Shown: positions 1 to 9,016, counted from the stretch's first letter. The stretch is 64,000 bases of DNA from Phocaeicola dorei (GCF_013009555.1 NZ_CP046176.1:2511501-2575500), one strand, 5' to 3'. Notes: generated from the letters alone by a model not told the origin. Made by a program: numbers and translations.

Positions 1-542
1 CATCGGGCACGTGTGTGGGTAGGATGAAAGTTTGGTAATAAATTACGTGTGAGTGGAAATCTAAACAAATCCGCTGAACCAATGTACATGCACAATGAAG
101 TGATTACACAGGGGGGTATTTCCCGATGTAAGGTGATGTATGCTGTATGTAGTTTGTAATTGGTTCATATCATTGATTCATTTGCGGTGCAAAGATAATT
201 CTTTTATGTATATTTTCAAAATAAATATTCATAAATCTTCTTCTGTTACCTTTGGACGGATATAGCGTGTCTTTTAATATAGGATCATTTATTGGGAATT
301 TATCTCCGAATTCTGGCGATAAAAAATATTCATTAATTGCAGGGGAGAAGAACTTTATCTTTTCTTGAGAATTATACTTTTTTATTGAATTGAATATGCT
401 GTGTAAGTGTTTGTATACTAGTCGTTTATATTTGTTTGAGATAAAAATGAAGATAATGTCATAATTGGTGGCAATTATCTATACACCCTATTGATATTTT
501 TTGTTTCTTTGTAATCTATTTATATACTAACACACCAAAGGA
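1..542. other. Left-edge non-coding stretch with a minus-strand promoter
   Basis: No convincing open reading frame was seen in this AT-rich segment. On the minus strand a perfect Bacteroidetes -7 box (TATCTTTG) lies at 190-197. It would drive a transcript towards position 1, and an ATG on the minus strand occupies positions 3-1, so a gene may begin exactly at the window edge. The roughly 180-nt leader between them is unexplained. Nothing further could be assigned to the right part (200-542). Confidence 0.45.
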
Positions 543-1394
543 ATGGATTACACCGAACAGTTTATCCGGCTGAATTGCAGCTTGATGTCAGATTACAAAA
601 TGATGAAGCTGAATGCCGAAATGAAATGCATGGGAATAGGATTATATATTCAAATGATATTGTTCCTGCGAAGGCAACAGGAATACAAACACGATTTTAA
701 CGAGTTGGATTTGTTGGCTGAACAATGGGGGGCTACAGTGGAAAATTTGCAGCATCTCATTAAAGACTTTAACTTGTTCGTCATAACGGAGGACGGATAT
801 TTCCGATGCCTGTATCTAGATGAGGTGATGGGTTATCAGAATAAGCTTTCGGAGCAACGTGCAGCCGCCGGTAGCAAAGGCGGAAGAAGCAGCAAGAAAA
901 AGACTGCGCAAATAGCTGAAAAAGTAATCACTTCTACTGTGCTGGTGGCAGCAGATAAAGAAGCGGATGACGAAGCAAACAATAAGGAAAACGGTGCAAA
1001 ATGCATGAAAAATACGATTGAAAAAAGTGATGATGAAAATATAGCCGAAAATACGATTCAATATATTGATAATGAATGTGTTAATGAGTGTTCACAAGCA
1101 AGCGTTAAGCAAAACTTTATAAGAGAAGAAAAGAATAGAGAAGAGAAGAAAAAGAAAGATGATGTAAACATCATACAAAGAAACATCGACGTCGACGGAA
1201 AAATTGCTGTTGTTGCTGAACTTTTCAGAAACATAGAATTTACACCTCGGTGGAAACGCTATATCAATGAGGCTTTCCCCGTCCGGACTCAGGCGGCTAC
1301 AGCGCGTATGATGTCGGTTCTGGAAGAAAGGGGAATTGGACCACCCAAGAAAAACTACGCGTCACATGGATTGCTGAGAGTTATTGACCACTAA
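543..1394 (+). CDS. DUF4373 domain protein (Lin1244/Lin1753-like N-terminus)
   Basis: The first ~100 residues (start MDYTEQFIRLNCSLMSDYKM) resemble the DUF4373 / Lin1244-Lin1753-like N-terminal domain, common in Bacteroidales and found in replication-initiator-like and phage-like proteins. A middle portion (about residues 110-200) is low complexity and rich in Lys, Glu and Asn, probably a flexible linker. The C-terminal ~65 residues (RWKRYINEAFP onward) form a second small basic segment. No catalytic motif is visible. The gene stands alone and is followed by two tandem ATCTTACA-type palindromes. The function is unknown; DNA binding is an inference from the family and its basic composition. 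Confidence 0.75.
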   Translation: MDYTEQFIRLNCSLMSDYKMMKLNAEMKCMGIGLYIQMILFLRRQQEYKHDFNELDLLAEQWGATVENLQHLIKDFNLFVITEDGYFRCLYLDEVMGYQNKLSEQRAAAGSKGGRSSKKKTAQIAEKVITSTVLVAADKEADDEANNKENGAKCMKNTIEKSDDENIAENTIQYIDNECVNECSQASVKQNFIREEKNREEKKKKDDVNIIQRNIDVDGKIAVVAELFRNIEFTPRWKRYINEAFPVRTQAATARMMSVLEERGIGPPKKNYASHGLLRVIDH

Positions 1395-1427
1395 GTATCC
1401 GCCGTTAACTACGGAGAACAGATATAG

Positions 1428-1468
1428 ATCTTACACGTGCAAGATGCTATATCTTACAGCTGTAAGAT
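1428..1468. repeat. Two tandem 18-bp palindromes
   Basis: Positions 1451-1468 form a perfect 18-bp palindrome (ATCTTACAGCTGTAAGAT). Positions 1428-1445 form a near-perfect one (ATCTTACACGTGCAAGAT). Their starts are 23 bp apart, with GCTAT between them. They lie in the convergent gap between the DUF4373 gene and the NhaC gene. They could act as protein-binding sites or as a weak bidirectional terminator. Confidence 0.7.
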
Positions 1469-1555
1469 TATATATCTTTCGCCTTCATCGTCTGGATGTT
1501 GCAGATGGATTCAGCCGGGCTGTCGGTGGCGGAATATAACCGCCTGCCCTTGTTT

Positions 1556-2860
1556 TCACGAGTATCGTTTGGGATATCTCAAAAAAATGCTCAGCAGAGC
1601 AAATACTCCGATAGCTACCGGATAATACAAGTATTCGATGATGCTCAGAGGAGAAAGGGAAGCCAGCTTGGCGGCAATCAGCATTTGCGCTCCGTAAGGG
1701 ATGATACCCTGGATGACACACGAGAAAGTATCCAGGATACTTGCACTCTTGCGTTTGTCCACCCTGTAACGGGTAGCGATGTCGTTGGCCAATGGTCCCA
1801 CTGTGATGATGGCTATCGTATTGTTGGCTGTACAGAAATTGGCGATGCTCACCAAAGCTGCGATGCAAAGTTCGGCTCCGCGTTTGCTGTTGACATGTTT
1901 GGTCAGTTTTTGGATAATATAGTCCACTCCGCCGTTAAAGCGGATCAGTTCCAGCATGCCGCCTGCCATCAGGGTGATGATGATGAGTTCGCCCATTCCG
2001 GTGATTCCTGTGCCCATGGAGCCAAGCCAGTCGAATAGGCTGATACTGCCTGTGAGCAGGCCGATCACTCCCGTTGTGGCGATGCCCAGTATCAGTACGA
2101 GTGCTACATTCATCCCTGCTATGGCGGTTCCCAGCACAACCAGATAGGGGAGGACTTTGATCCATTCCACCGACTGGATGTCATGGGTGGTCATCACGTC
2201 CATTCCCCTGAAGATGTAGTAGCCGAAAACCATCAGGGCGGCCGGAAGGGCTATCATGAAGTTCACCCGGAACTTGTCACGCATGGCGCATCCTTGGGTG
2301 CGGGTGGCGGCGATAGTAGTATCCGAAATGAACGAAAGGTTGTCGCCGAAGAAGGCTCCTCCCACCACGATACCCGCCATGAAGGCCAGGTTCATATCGG
2401 TTTTATCCGCAATGCCTGCTACCACGGGGACTAATGCCACGATGGTTCCTACCGAGGTTCCGATGGAGAGCGAGATGAAACAGGCGGCCAGGAAGATGCC
2501 TGCCAGCAGCAGATGGTCTGGTAGAAGAAGAAGCGTAAGATTCACGGTTGCATCAATGGCCCCGATATCTTTGGCGCTTTGGGCGAATGCGCCTGCCAGG
2601 ATGAAAATCCAGATCATCAGCATGATATTCTTGTTGGCTGCGCCGATGGAATATTGCAGCATGCGCTCGTTCAGGCTCAGTCCTTTGGTGATGCATACTG
2701 CATAAACCGAAGATGCCATGAAAGCAACCGTGATGGGGATTTTATAAAAATCATCTACGATGATAGATGTCACCAGATACAGGCATAGAAATACCAGTAA
2801 TGGACTGAGTGCCCATAAGCTGGGTTTATTTGTTATTGGGGTTAATTTTTCACCGTTCAT
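1556..2860 (-). CDS. Na+/H+ antiporter NhaC family protein
   Basis: The 434-residue polytopic membrane protein has roughly eleven hydrophobic segments and the glycine/serine-rich SLSIGTSVGTIVALVPVVAG stretch typical of the NhaC/ion-transporter superfamily. It probably exchanges Na+ (or an organic acid) for protons at the inner membrane; the substrate cannot be read from sequence. The start at 2860 follows a promoter with -7 box TAACTTTG at 2887-2894 and TTG at 2915-2917 on the minus strand (20-bp spacing). The gene is monocistronic. Related NhaC-type proteins include malate/lactate and sodium/lactate exchangers, so the proton-exchange label is only the family default. Confidence 0.85.
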   Translation of the reverse strand: MNGEKLTPITNKPSLWALSPLLVFLCLYLVTSIIVDDFYKIPITVAFMASSVYAVCITKGLSLNERMLQYSIGAANKNIMLMIWIFILAGAFAQSAKDIGAIDATVNLTLLLLPDHLLLAGIFLAACFISLSIGTSVGTIVALVPVVAGIADKTDMNLAFMAGIVVGGAFFGDNLSFISDTTIAATRTQGCAMRDKFRVNFMIALPAALMVFGYYIFRGMDVMTTHDIQSVEWIKVLPYLVVLGTAIAGMNVALVLILGIATTGVIGLLTGSISLFDWLGSMGTGITGMGELIIITLMAGGMLELIRFNGGVDYIIQKLTKHVNSKRGAELCIAALVSIANFCTANNTIAIITVGPLANDIATRYRVDKRKSASILDTFSCVIQGIIPYGAQMLIAAKLASLSPLSIIEYLYYPVAIGVFALLSIFLRYPKRYS

Positions 2861-2886
2861 GAATTTGTATTTTATAAAATGAGGTG

Positions 2887-2917
2887 CAAAGTTACAAAAA
2901 GACTTGTTTTATAACAA
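2887..2917 (-). promoter_or_regulatory. Promoter of the NhaC-type gene
   Basis: Minus-strand -7 box TAACTTTG (2887-2894) and TTG (2915-2917) are separated by 20 bp, which matches the Bacteroidetes promoter consensus. The predicted transcript starts about 20 nt before the ATG at 2860. Confidence 0.55.
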
Positions 2918-2927
2918 TATATGCGAG

Positions 2928-2972
2928 AAAAAGGTCACAGCCCCACCTTCGTAATAAGAAAGGCAGGGCTGT
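2928..2972 (-). terminator. Terminator after uxaA
   Basis: On the minus strand ACAGCCC (2966-2972) pairs with GGGCTGT (2937-2943), with a further CCTT/AAGG pairing inside. The stem is followed by a run of T (plus-strand A at 2928-2932). It sits 34 bp beyond the uxaA stop codon, as expected for an intrinsic terminator. Confidence 0.6.
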
Positions 2973-3005
2973 AAGGGTATTGGGAAAGTTGAGTATAAGA
3001 TTGGA

Positions 3006-4496
3006 TTATAGTGTCACGCCTGTCTTGAAGATAGCGATTTCACGATAATTCTTCTTCTCATTATTTACCGGTTCTCCGCTGGCAACCCGGATGATATAGT
3101 CTATAAAACGCTCGCAAGTCTTTTCCATCGGTTCGTTTTCTACGATGACTCCGGCATTGAAATCAATCCATCCCGGTTTGTTTTTAGCCAGAGTGGAGTT
3201 GGTGGAGATCTTCATGGTGGGAACAAACGTACCGAACGGAGTACCGCGGCCGGTAGTGAAGAGCACCATGTGACAACCGCAAGAGGCGAGGGCGGTAGCC
3301 GCTACTAAATCATTACCCGGTGCGGAAAGCAAGTTCAAACCTTTCACTTTCAGGCGGTCACCATAGCCCATAACGCCGTCAACGTATGCCTTGCCGCATT
3401 TCTGGGTACATCCCAGCGCTTTGTCTTCCAAGGTGGAGATACCACCTGCCTTGTTGCCTGGTGACGGATTTTCGCCCACAGGTTCGCCGTGTGACAGGAA
3501 ATATTCCTTAAAATCATTAATCAGATGTACGGTCTGTTCGAACAACTCCTTAGTGCGGCAGCGGTTCATCAGGATCGTTTCCGCACCAAACATTTCGGGA
3601 ACCTCTGTCAGTACCGAAGTACCACCTTGAGCAATCAGGAAGTCAGAGAACATGCCCAGCAACGGATTGGCGGTGATCCCTGAGAAACCGTCCGAACCAC
3701 CGCATTTCAAACCTACACGTAATTCAGACAGAGGAACGTCCTCGCGTACATCGGCTTTGGCTTTGGCATACAGCTCACGCAGAATCTTCATGCCTTCTTC
3801 AAATTCATCCCCCACTTTTTGAGTTACCATAAATTTCACGCGGTCTGTGTCATAATCACCCAAAAACTCGCGGAAAACATCCGGCTGGTTGTTCTCGCAA
3901 CCCAGACTGACAATCAGTACGGCTCCTGCATTGGGATGCAGAATCATGTCGCGGAGAATTTTCTTGGTATTCTCGTGGTCATCACCCAACTGCGAACAGC
4001 CATAGTTGTGAGGAAAAGCCATGATGGCGTCCACGCCTTCACCGTTGGTTTCGCGGCGTAACGCTTCGGCCAGTTGGCCGATGATGCCATTTACACAACC
4101 CACGGTAGGGATAATCCATACCTCGTTACGGATCCCCACATCACCGTTCTTGCGGCGGTATCCTTTGAACGTCAAGTCTTTCTTCGGGATATTGAGGTCT
4201 ACGCTGACCGGATTGTAGGTATAATCCAACAGACCGGCAAGATTAGTCTTTATCTGATTTTCGTTAATCCAGTGTCCTTGTTCCACGGCGGTCAGGGCAT
4301 GGCCGATGGGGTAGCCATACTTGATGATGTTCTCGCCCTGGGCGAAATCTTTCAGTGTCACCTTATGGCCGGCGGGCACGTCTTCTTTCAAAGTGATGAC
4401 ATGACCATCTACCGTGATGGTTTCGCCTGCTTTTAAATCCGAGATAGCCACCACTACGTTATCAGCCGGATTAATTTTCAAATACTTTGTTTCCAT
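3006..4496 (-). CDS. uxaA: Altronate dehydratase
   Basis: UxaA dehydrates D-altronate to 2-keto-3-deoxygluconate (KDG) in cytosolic hexuronate catabolism. The 496-residue protein has the full two-part architecture: an N-terminal SAF domain (about residues 1-90) and the C-terminal catalytic domain from about residue 105. Family motifs include YGCSQLGDDH (about 165-174) and CGGSDGFSG (265-273), which supply candidate iron-binding cysteines. It lies 21 bp downstream of a LacI-type regulator on the same strand, so the two are probably co-transcribed. KdgK and the aldolase, which use its product, are divergently encoded. UxaB and UxaC, the preceding steps, are about 20 kb away in this window. Confidence 0.93.
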   Translation of the reverse strand: METKYLKINPADNVVVAISDLKAGETITVDGHVITLKEDVPAGHKVTLKDFAQGENIIKYGYPIGHALTAVEQGHWINENQIKTNLAGLLDYTYNPVSVDLNIPKKDLTFKGYRRKNGDVGIRNEVWIIPTVGCVNGIIGQLAEALRRETNGEGVDAIMAFPHNYGCSQLGDDHENTKKILRDMILHPNAGAVLIVSLGCENNQPDVFREFLGDYDTDRVKFMVTQKVGDEFEEGMKILRELYAKAKADVREDVPLSELRVGLKCGGSDGFSGITANPLLGMFSDFLIAQGGTSVLTEVPEMFGAETILMNRCRTKELFEQTVHLINDFKEYFLSHGEPVGENPSPGNKAGGISTLEDKALGCTQKCGKAYVDGVMGYGDRLKVKGLNLLSAPGNDLVAATALASCGCHMVLFTTGRGTPFGTFVPTMKISTNSTLAKNKPGWIDFNAGVIVENEPMEKTCERFIDYIIRVASGEPVNNEKKNYREIAIFKTGVTL

Positions 4497-4517
4497 TTCT
4501 ATTTTTAGTTATTAGAT

Positions 4518-5591
4518 TTACTTTTTATGTGCGTCCAGATAGAAATCCACATTCTCCACCGCAAGCAGGGTGATAGGCATATAGTTACATTGCTTCACCT
4601 CTTTTTTGAATATCAGGTGATTGCACAGGCTCTCTACGCCGCTGTATCCTTGTGCGGTAGGTTGCTGCGCGATCAGGAAATCTACAGCACCCTCTTTCAG
4701 ACAAGAGACGTTCCGGCGTAACAAATCGTACCCAATCAGTTTGAAATTTTTCATATTGTGTCCGATGAGATATTCGCCTACAATGTATACTTTCGAGTTG
4801 AACGTGATGCCGCACGTAATCTGTGGGTTCTCCTGGAAGAAGCGGTTCATCAGTGCCTCGTCCTCGTCCGGGCGCTTGGCATAGAGATTCAGTTCCACTA
4901 TCTTGCAGTCGGGAAAATGCTCCTGCATATATTTTCTGAATCCTTTTTCACGGTTTTCCTGCTGGTTCGATCCCAGGCGTCCTTCGTTGATTTGTCTGAA
5001 GATAACAATTTCCTTGGGACATTCTCCCAGCATCATGGCCATGCGGGCGGCAAAGTATCCGCTTTGATCGGATTTCTGCCCGAAGAATGCCAGTGGGTTC
5101 AGACTGTCCACATTGGAGTCTATAAATATATAAGGTATTTCCCGTTCTTGTAATTTGTTGGTAAATCTGGCCGTCATTTCAGGAATAGTGGGGGCAAGCA
5201 ATACGCCGTCCGGCTCTTTTCTCAGTATGTCCTCACCGGCGTTGATGAAGGAGGAATATTCATATTGGTCATAGTACACCACGGACAGGGTGATGTGGAA
5301 ATCAGAAAAAGTCTCTACGGCTCTTTTCATCCCCATCTCCACATCGGTCCAGTAATCGCCTTCCTTGTGCTGTGGCAGCAGGCAGACGAACAGATACTTT
5401 TTGTTGGACGCCAAAGCGCTGGCATACATATTGGGCTGATAGTCCAGTTGCTTCAATATTTCTTCCACCCGTTTCCGGCTGGCTTCGGATACTCCTGTGC
5501 GGCCATGCAATACACGGTCCACTGTGCCGACTGATACATCTGCCAGGCGGGCGATATCCTTAATTCTGATTCTTTCGGGCAGTTTATTCAT
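4518..5591 (-). CDS. LacI-family transcriptional regulator
   Basis: The 357-residue protein begins with a classic LacI DNA-binding domain (IKDIARLADVSVGTVDRVLH, about residues 10-29) followed by a periplasmic-binding-protein-like effector domain. It precedes uxaA by 21 bp and is divergent from kdgK and the KDPG aldolase gene, so it very likely controls this hexuronate cluster in response to a pathway sugar acid. Its own promoter has a -7 box TATATTTG at 5646-5653 (minus strand). Two similar near-palindromes in the divergent intergenic region (5608-5621 and 5691-5704) are candidate operators. The effector is not deducible from sequence. Confidence 0.9.
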   Translation of the reverse strand: MNKLPERIRIKDIARLADVSVGTVDRVLHGRTGVSEASRKRVEEILKQLDYQPNMYASALASNKKYLFVCLLPQHKEGDYWTDVEMGMKRAVETFSDFHITLSVVYYDQYEYSSFINAGEDILRKEPDGVLLAPTIPEMTARFTNKLQEREIPYIFIDSNVDSLNPLAFFGQKSDQSGYFAARMAMMLGECPKEIVIFRQINEGRLGSNQQENREKGFRKYMQEHFPDCKIVELNLYAKRPDEDEALMNRFFQENPQITCGITFNSKVYIVGEYLIGHNMKNFKLIGYDLLRRNVSCLKEGAVDFLIAQQPTAQGYSGVESLCNHLIFKKEVKQCNYMPITLLAVENVDFYLDAHKK

Positions 5592-5607
5592 ACCTTATTA
5601 TATATAT

Positions 5608-5704
5608 TGTGCTCGTACACACTAATAATTTATTTTTTTTCGACACAAATATATAACAATTTTTGGTTTTAAAAAAATAAATAGTACCTTTGTGCACGCA
5701 CACG
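5608..5704. promoter_or_regulatory. Divergent uxaA/kdgK promoter region with candidate LacI operators
   Basis: The kdgK promoter has TTTG at 5662-5665 and TACCTTTG at 5685-5692 (19-bp spacing). The regulator promoter has TATATTTG at 5646-5653 on the minus strand. Two sites fit TGTGnnCGnnCAC: TGTGCTCGTACACA at 5608-5621, in the regulator leader, and TGTGCACGCACACG at 5691-5704, overlapping the kdgK -7 box and start point. Their centres are 83 bp apart, close to eight helical turns, so looping by one LacI-type protein is plausible. Confidence 0.55.
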
Positions 5705-5833
5705 GATGAATTATTTGAGTGCTCCGTTGAGTACAAGGTTATGATGTGATTCGTCTATAAGTGTGTAAACCAGTAATTTAATTGGATTAGAAGTTAAACG
5801 AATAAATATATAACAATTTAAAATCACGAAATT

Positions 5834-6856
5834 ATGGGAAAAGTAGTAACCTTAGGTGAAATTATGTTGAGATTGTCAACTCCGGGAAACACACGTTTTG
5901 TACAGTCGGATTCATTTGATGTTGTTTATGGCGGTGGTGAAGCGAACGTAGCGGTGAGCTGCGCGAACTACGGTCACGAAGCTTATTTCGTAACCAAATT
6001 GCCGAAACACGAAATAGGACAGTCTGCTGTGAATGCATTGCGTAAATATGGTGTGAAGACCGATTTCATCAGTCGTGGTGGCGACCGCGTAGGTATCTAT
6101 TATCTGGAAACAGGAGCTTCCATGCGTCCTAGCAAAGTAATTTATGACCGTGCCCACTCGGCTATCGCCGAAGCCGATCCTTGCGATTTCGATTTTGATG
6201 CTATCATGGAAGGTGCGGACTGGTTCCATTGGTCAGGTATCACTCCGGCTATTTCTGACAAGGCTGCTGAACTGACCAAGCTGGCTTGTGAAGCTGCAAA
6301 ACGTCATGGTGTTACTGTGTCTGTTGACTTGAATTTCCGCAAGAAACTGTGGACAAAAGAAAAAGCACAGTCTATCATGAAACCGTTGATGCAGTATGTA
6401 GATGTATGTATAGGTAACGAAGAAGATGCTGAACTTTGTCTGGGATTCAAACCGGAAGCGAATGTGGAAGCCGGTGAAACCAATGCGGAAGGTTACAAAG
6501 GAATCTTTAAGGCTATGGCAAAGGAATTCGGCTTTAAATATGTAGTGTCTACCTTGCGTGAATCATTCTCGGCTACTCATAACGGTTGGAAGGCTATGAT
6601 TTACAACGGAGAAGAATTTTATGAATCAAAACGCTATGACATCAACCCGATTATTGACCGTGTAGGTGGTGGCGACTCATTCTCCGGAGGTATCATTCAT
6701 GGTCTGCTGACTAAACCGAATCAAGGTGCCGCCCTTGAATTCGCTGTTGCCGCTTCTGCTTTGAAGCATACTATCAACGGTGACTTCAATTTGGTATCTG
6801 TAGACGAAGTGGAAGCATTGGCCGGTGGCGATGCCAGCGGACGTGTACAACGCTAA
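5834..6856 (+). CDS. kdgK: 2-keto-3-deoxygluconate kinase (PfkB family)
   Basis: The enzyme phosphorylates KDG with ATP to give KDPG. The 340-residue length and PfkB signatures support this: a glycine-rich GGGEANVAV near the N-terminus (residues 33-41) and the anion-hole/catalytic motif DRVGGGDSFSGG (275-286), with Asp281 as the expected catalytic base. It is the first gene of a two-gene operon with the KDPG aldolase. The leader is about 135 nt and starts at a promoter overlapped by a putative LacI operator. Context (uxaA, KDPG aldolase) makes KDG the substrate far more likely than another sugar. Confidence 0.9.
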   Translation: MGKVVTLGEIMLRLSTPGNTRFVQSDSFDVVYGGGEANVAVSCANYGHEAYFVTKLPKHEIGQSAVNALRKYGVKTDFISRGGDRVGIYYLETGASMRPSKVIYDRAHSAIAEADPCDFDFDAIMEGADWFHWSGITPAISDKAAELTKLACEAAKRHGVTVSVDLNFRKKLWTKEKAQSIMKPLMQYVDVCIGNEEDAELCLGFKPEANVEAGETNAEGYKGIFKAMAKEFGFKYVVSTLRESFSATHNGWKAMIYNGEEFYESKRYDINPIIDRVGGGDSFSGGIIHGLLTKPNQGAALEFAVAASALKHTINGDFNLVSVDEVEALAGGDASGRVQR

Positions 6857-6871
6857 ATTTGTTTTTTATAA

Positions 6872-6936
6872 GGAACATGAATGACGCAAATAACGCAAAT
6901 TTTTGATACATATTTTATTTGTATCATTTGTGTTCC
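6872..6936 (+). repeat. Intercistronic imperfect hairpin between kdgK and aldolase gene
   Basis: The 20-nt arms 6872-6891 and 6917-6936 (GGAACA...CAAAT against ATTTG...TGTTCC) pair at 16 of 20 positions. The element lies inside the operon and could stabilise or attenuate the transcript; no T-run follows directly. Confidence 0.45.
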
Positions 6937-6966
6937 AATCTTTCATTTAAACTAAAATATGAAATT

Positions 6967-7641
6967 ATGGCTCGTTTTGATAAAATAGCAGTGTTGAACA
7001 AGATTGGTTCAACCGGAATGGTTCCTGTGTTCTACCATAAAGATGCAGAAGTGGCAAAGAAAGTGGTGAAAGCTTGTTATGATGGCGGAGTTCGTGCATT
7101 TGAATTTACAAACCGTGGTGACTTTGCTCATGAAGTATTCGCGGAAGTTGTGAAATACGCGGCAAAGGAATGTCCTGAAATGGCTATGGGAGTAGGTTCT
7201 ATCGTTGATCCTGCTACTGCTGCTCTTTACTTGCAGCTAGGCGCTTGCTTTGTGGTAGGTCCGTTGTTTAATCCAGAAATCGCTAAAGTGTGCAACCGTC
7301 GTTTGGTGGCTTATACTCCGGGATGCGGAAGCGTGTCCGAGGTGGGTTTCGCTCAGGAAGTAGGTTGTGATCTTTGCAAAATATTCCCGGGTGATGTATT
7401 GGGAGCAAAATTGGTTAAAGGTTTGCTGGCTCCGATGCCTTGGTCTAAACTGATGGTGACCGGTGGTGTGGAGCCGACTCAGGAAAATCTGACTTCTTGG
7501 ATTAAGGCAGGTGTGTTCTGTGTAGGTATGGGTTCTAAATTGTTCCCTGGCGACAAGGTAGCTGCAGAAGACTGGGCGTATGTAACTGCAAAATGTAAAG
7601 AGGCATTAGGCTACATTGCAGAAGCCCGCGCAAATAAATAA
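6967..7641 (+). CDS. eda: KDPG / KHG aldolase
   Basis: The enzyme cleaves 2-keto-3-deoxy-6-phosphogluconate to pyruvate and glyceraldehyde 3-phosphate, the last step of the hexuronate pathway here. The ATG at 6967 ([13 protein letters not shown]) is chosen; an in-frame ATG at 6919 would add 16 residues from the intercistronic hairpin region. The 224-residue protein has the class I aldolase features of the family: FEFTNR with Glu46, and CKIFPGD with the Schiff-base Lys138. It lies 110 bp downstream of kdgK and is probably co-transcribed with it. Sequence alone cannot separate KDPG from 4-hydroxy-2-oxoglutarate activity; the context favours KDPG. Confidence 0.9.
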   Translation: MARFDKIAVLNKIGSTGMVPVFYHKDAEVAKKVVKACYDGGVRAFEFTNRGDFAHEVFAEVVKYAAKECPEMAMGVGSIVDPATAALYLQLGACFVVGPLFNPEIAKVCNRRLVAYTPGCGSVSEVGFAQEVGCDLCKIFPGDVLGAKLVKGLLAPMPWSKLMVTGGVEPTQENLTSWIKAGVFCVGMGSKLFPGDKVAAEDWAYVTAKCKEALGYIAEARANK

Positions 7642-7653
7642 GAAAAAGATCAG

Positions 7654-7690
7654 CTCATGCCCGCAAGGGGTTAGTGAATTAGGGCGTGAG
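7654..7690 (+). terminator. Hairpin after the aldolase gene
   Basis: CTCATGCCC (7654-7662) pairs with GGGCGTGAG (7682-7690), with one G-U pair and a 19-nt loop. Only a weak T-rich tail follows; it may act with the stronger hairpin at 7729. Confidence 0.35.
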
Positions 7691-7728
7691 TATCATTTTG
7701 TTTAAAGGTGTATATAAAATGGGTAAGG

Positions 7729-7759
7729 GCCATCGCGAAGTGTATTCGCGGTGGCTTTT
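7729..7759 (+). terminator. Intrinsic terminator of the kdgK operon
   Basis: An 11-bp stem, GCCATCGCGAA (7729-7739) with TTCGCGGTGGC (7745-7755, one G-U pair), has a 5-nt loop and is followed by TTTT. Confidence 0.7.
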
Positions 7760-7895
7760 CACTTTCCGGCGTGTGCTTGAAGCGGGATGGTGGTAAAAAT
7801 ATTCTTGTAAAGATTGGTAGATAGAATAAAAATTTGTTCTTTTGCACCATTTCTTAAAAAAATAAAATGAAGCGTTTAATCTAAAACACACAAAA

Positions 7896-8714
7896 ATGAA
7901 AAAAGCATTATTAAAGGTGACCGTCATGTTGTTATGTTTGGCGGGGGTAACTCCTGTAATGGCCCAGTTTAATTTGAAGAAGGCAGTGGGGGGAGCCGTA
8001 AAGGCTGCAAAGGCGGTGACTTTGACCGATGAGCAGATGGCAGAGTATGTAAAGGAGTACATTGACTGGATGGATAAGCATAATCAGGTTTGTGCGGACG
8101 ATGATCCGTATACTGTCCGTTTGAAAAAACTGACTGAAGGGTTGACCGAAGTGGAAGGGATGCCGCTGAATTTCAAAGTATATTATGTGATTGATGTAAA
8201 CGCGTTTGCTTGTGCCGACGGCAGCGTGCGTGTGTTTTCTTCACTGATGGATATCATGACAGATGAAGAGTTGTTGGGAGTAATAGGCCATGAGGTAGGT
8301 CATGTGGCACACAAAGACTCAAAGAACGGTTTCCGTACCGCATTGCTGACATCGGCATTGAAAGATGGTATTTCATCACAAGGAGGAAAAGCGGCTGCCC
8401 TGACAGATTCCCAGTTGGGTGACTTGGGAGAGGCATTGGTTAATGCTACTTATTCACAAAAACAGGAACGCGCCGCCGATGATTATGGTTACGAGTTTCT
8501 GAAGAAAGCAGGTAAGAATCCTTGGGCGATGGCATTATCATTCCAGAAATTGAAAAAATTGCAAGAAGAGGCAGGAGCACAGAAAAGCAGCAAGCTGAAT
8601 CAGTTGTTCTCTACTCATCCCGATCTTGACGCACGTATCCAGCGTATGGAGGAACGTGCTACAAGCGAAGGTATTGAGAAACCTGCAAACACGATGGAGG
8701 AAACAGCGAAATAA
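7896..8714 (+). CDS. Exported M48-family metalloprotease
   Basis: The 272-residue protein starts with a signal peptide (MKKALLKVTVMLLCLAGVTPVMAQ, cleavage near residue 23). It has the zinc site GHEVGH (His132, Glu133, His136) and the downstream third-ligand motif ERAADDYG (Glu191), as in BepA/LoiP/HtpX relatives. It lacks HtpX-type membrane helices and the TPR repeats of BepA, so it resembles small periplasmic M48 proteases such as LoiP. No lipobox cysteine is apparent at the cleavage site. It is a single gene with a strong terminator behind it. A role in envelope protein quality control is inferred from the family only. Confidence 0.88.
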   Translation: MKKALLKVTVMLLCLAGVTPVMAQFNLKKAVGGAVKAAKAVTLTDEQMAEYVKEYIDWMDKHNQVCADDDPYTVRLKKLTEGLTEVEGMPLNFKVYYVIDVNAFACADGSVRVFSSLMDIMTDEELLGVIGHEVGHVAHKDSKNGFRTALLTSALKDGISSQGGKAAALTDSQLGDLGEALVNATYSQKQERAADDYGYEFLKKAGKNPWAMALSFQKLKKLQEEAGAQKSSKLNQLFSTHPDLDARIQRMEERATSEGIEKPANTMEETAK

Positions 8715-8747
8715 ATGGTTTCCGGCAATGTAGGTTATACACATAAT

Positions 8748-8788
8748 AGAGGGTGTCCGTTTCAATGGTGGACACCCTCTTCTTTTTT
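8748..8788 (+). terminator. Strong intrinsic terminator after the M48 gene
   Basis: A perfect 11-bp stem, AGAGGGTGTCC (8748-8758) with GGACACCCTCT (8770-8780), is followed by TCTTTTTT. Confidence 0.85.
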
Positions 8789-8948
8789 GGGAGATTTTTT
8801 TGCATGACCTTATCTTGCCTCCCGGCGGGATAAAATCTGAATTTATTATGAGAGAAATCCTTATTGGGAGAAAATCAAAGTCCAAAGTTCAGGTTAAAAG
8901 AATCAAGTGTTCTTTTTCGTCTAGATTATAGAAGGAAATCTCTTGGTA

Positions 8949-8956
8949 CAAAGATA
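8949..8956 (-). promoter_or_regulatory. Orphan minus-strand -7 box
   Basis: A perfect TATCTTTG lies on the minus strand with no recognisable minus-strand gene downstream; it points at the M48 gene and its terminator. It could start an antisense or small RNA, or it may be chance. No good TTTG was found 19-21 bp upstream. Confidence 0.2.
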
Positions 8957-9016
8957 CGCTTATTTTAATGGTTGCCGAATTCCCTGTAGGGTTATATCAT
9001 AGCTAGATTTCCTAAA

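Noticed and set aside
816..1061. Minus-strand frame inside the DUF4373 gene
   Set aside because: It is antisense to a well-supported gene, has no promoter and no recognisable protein family.
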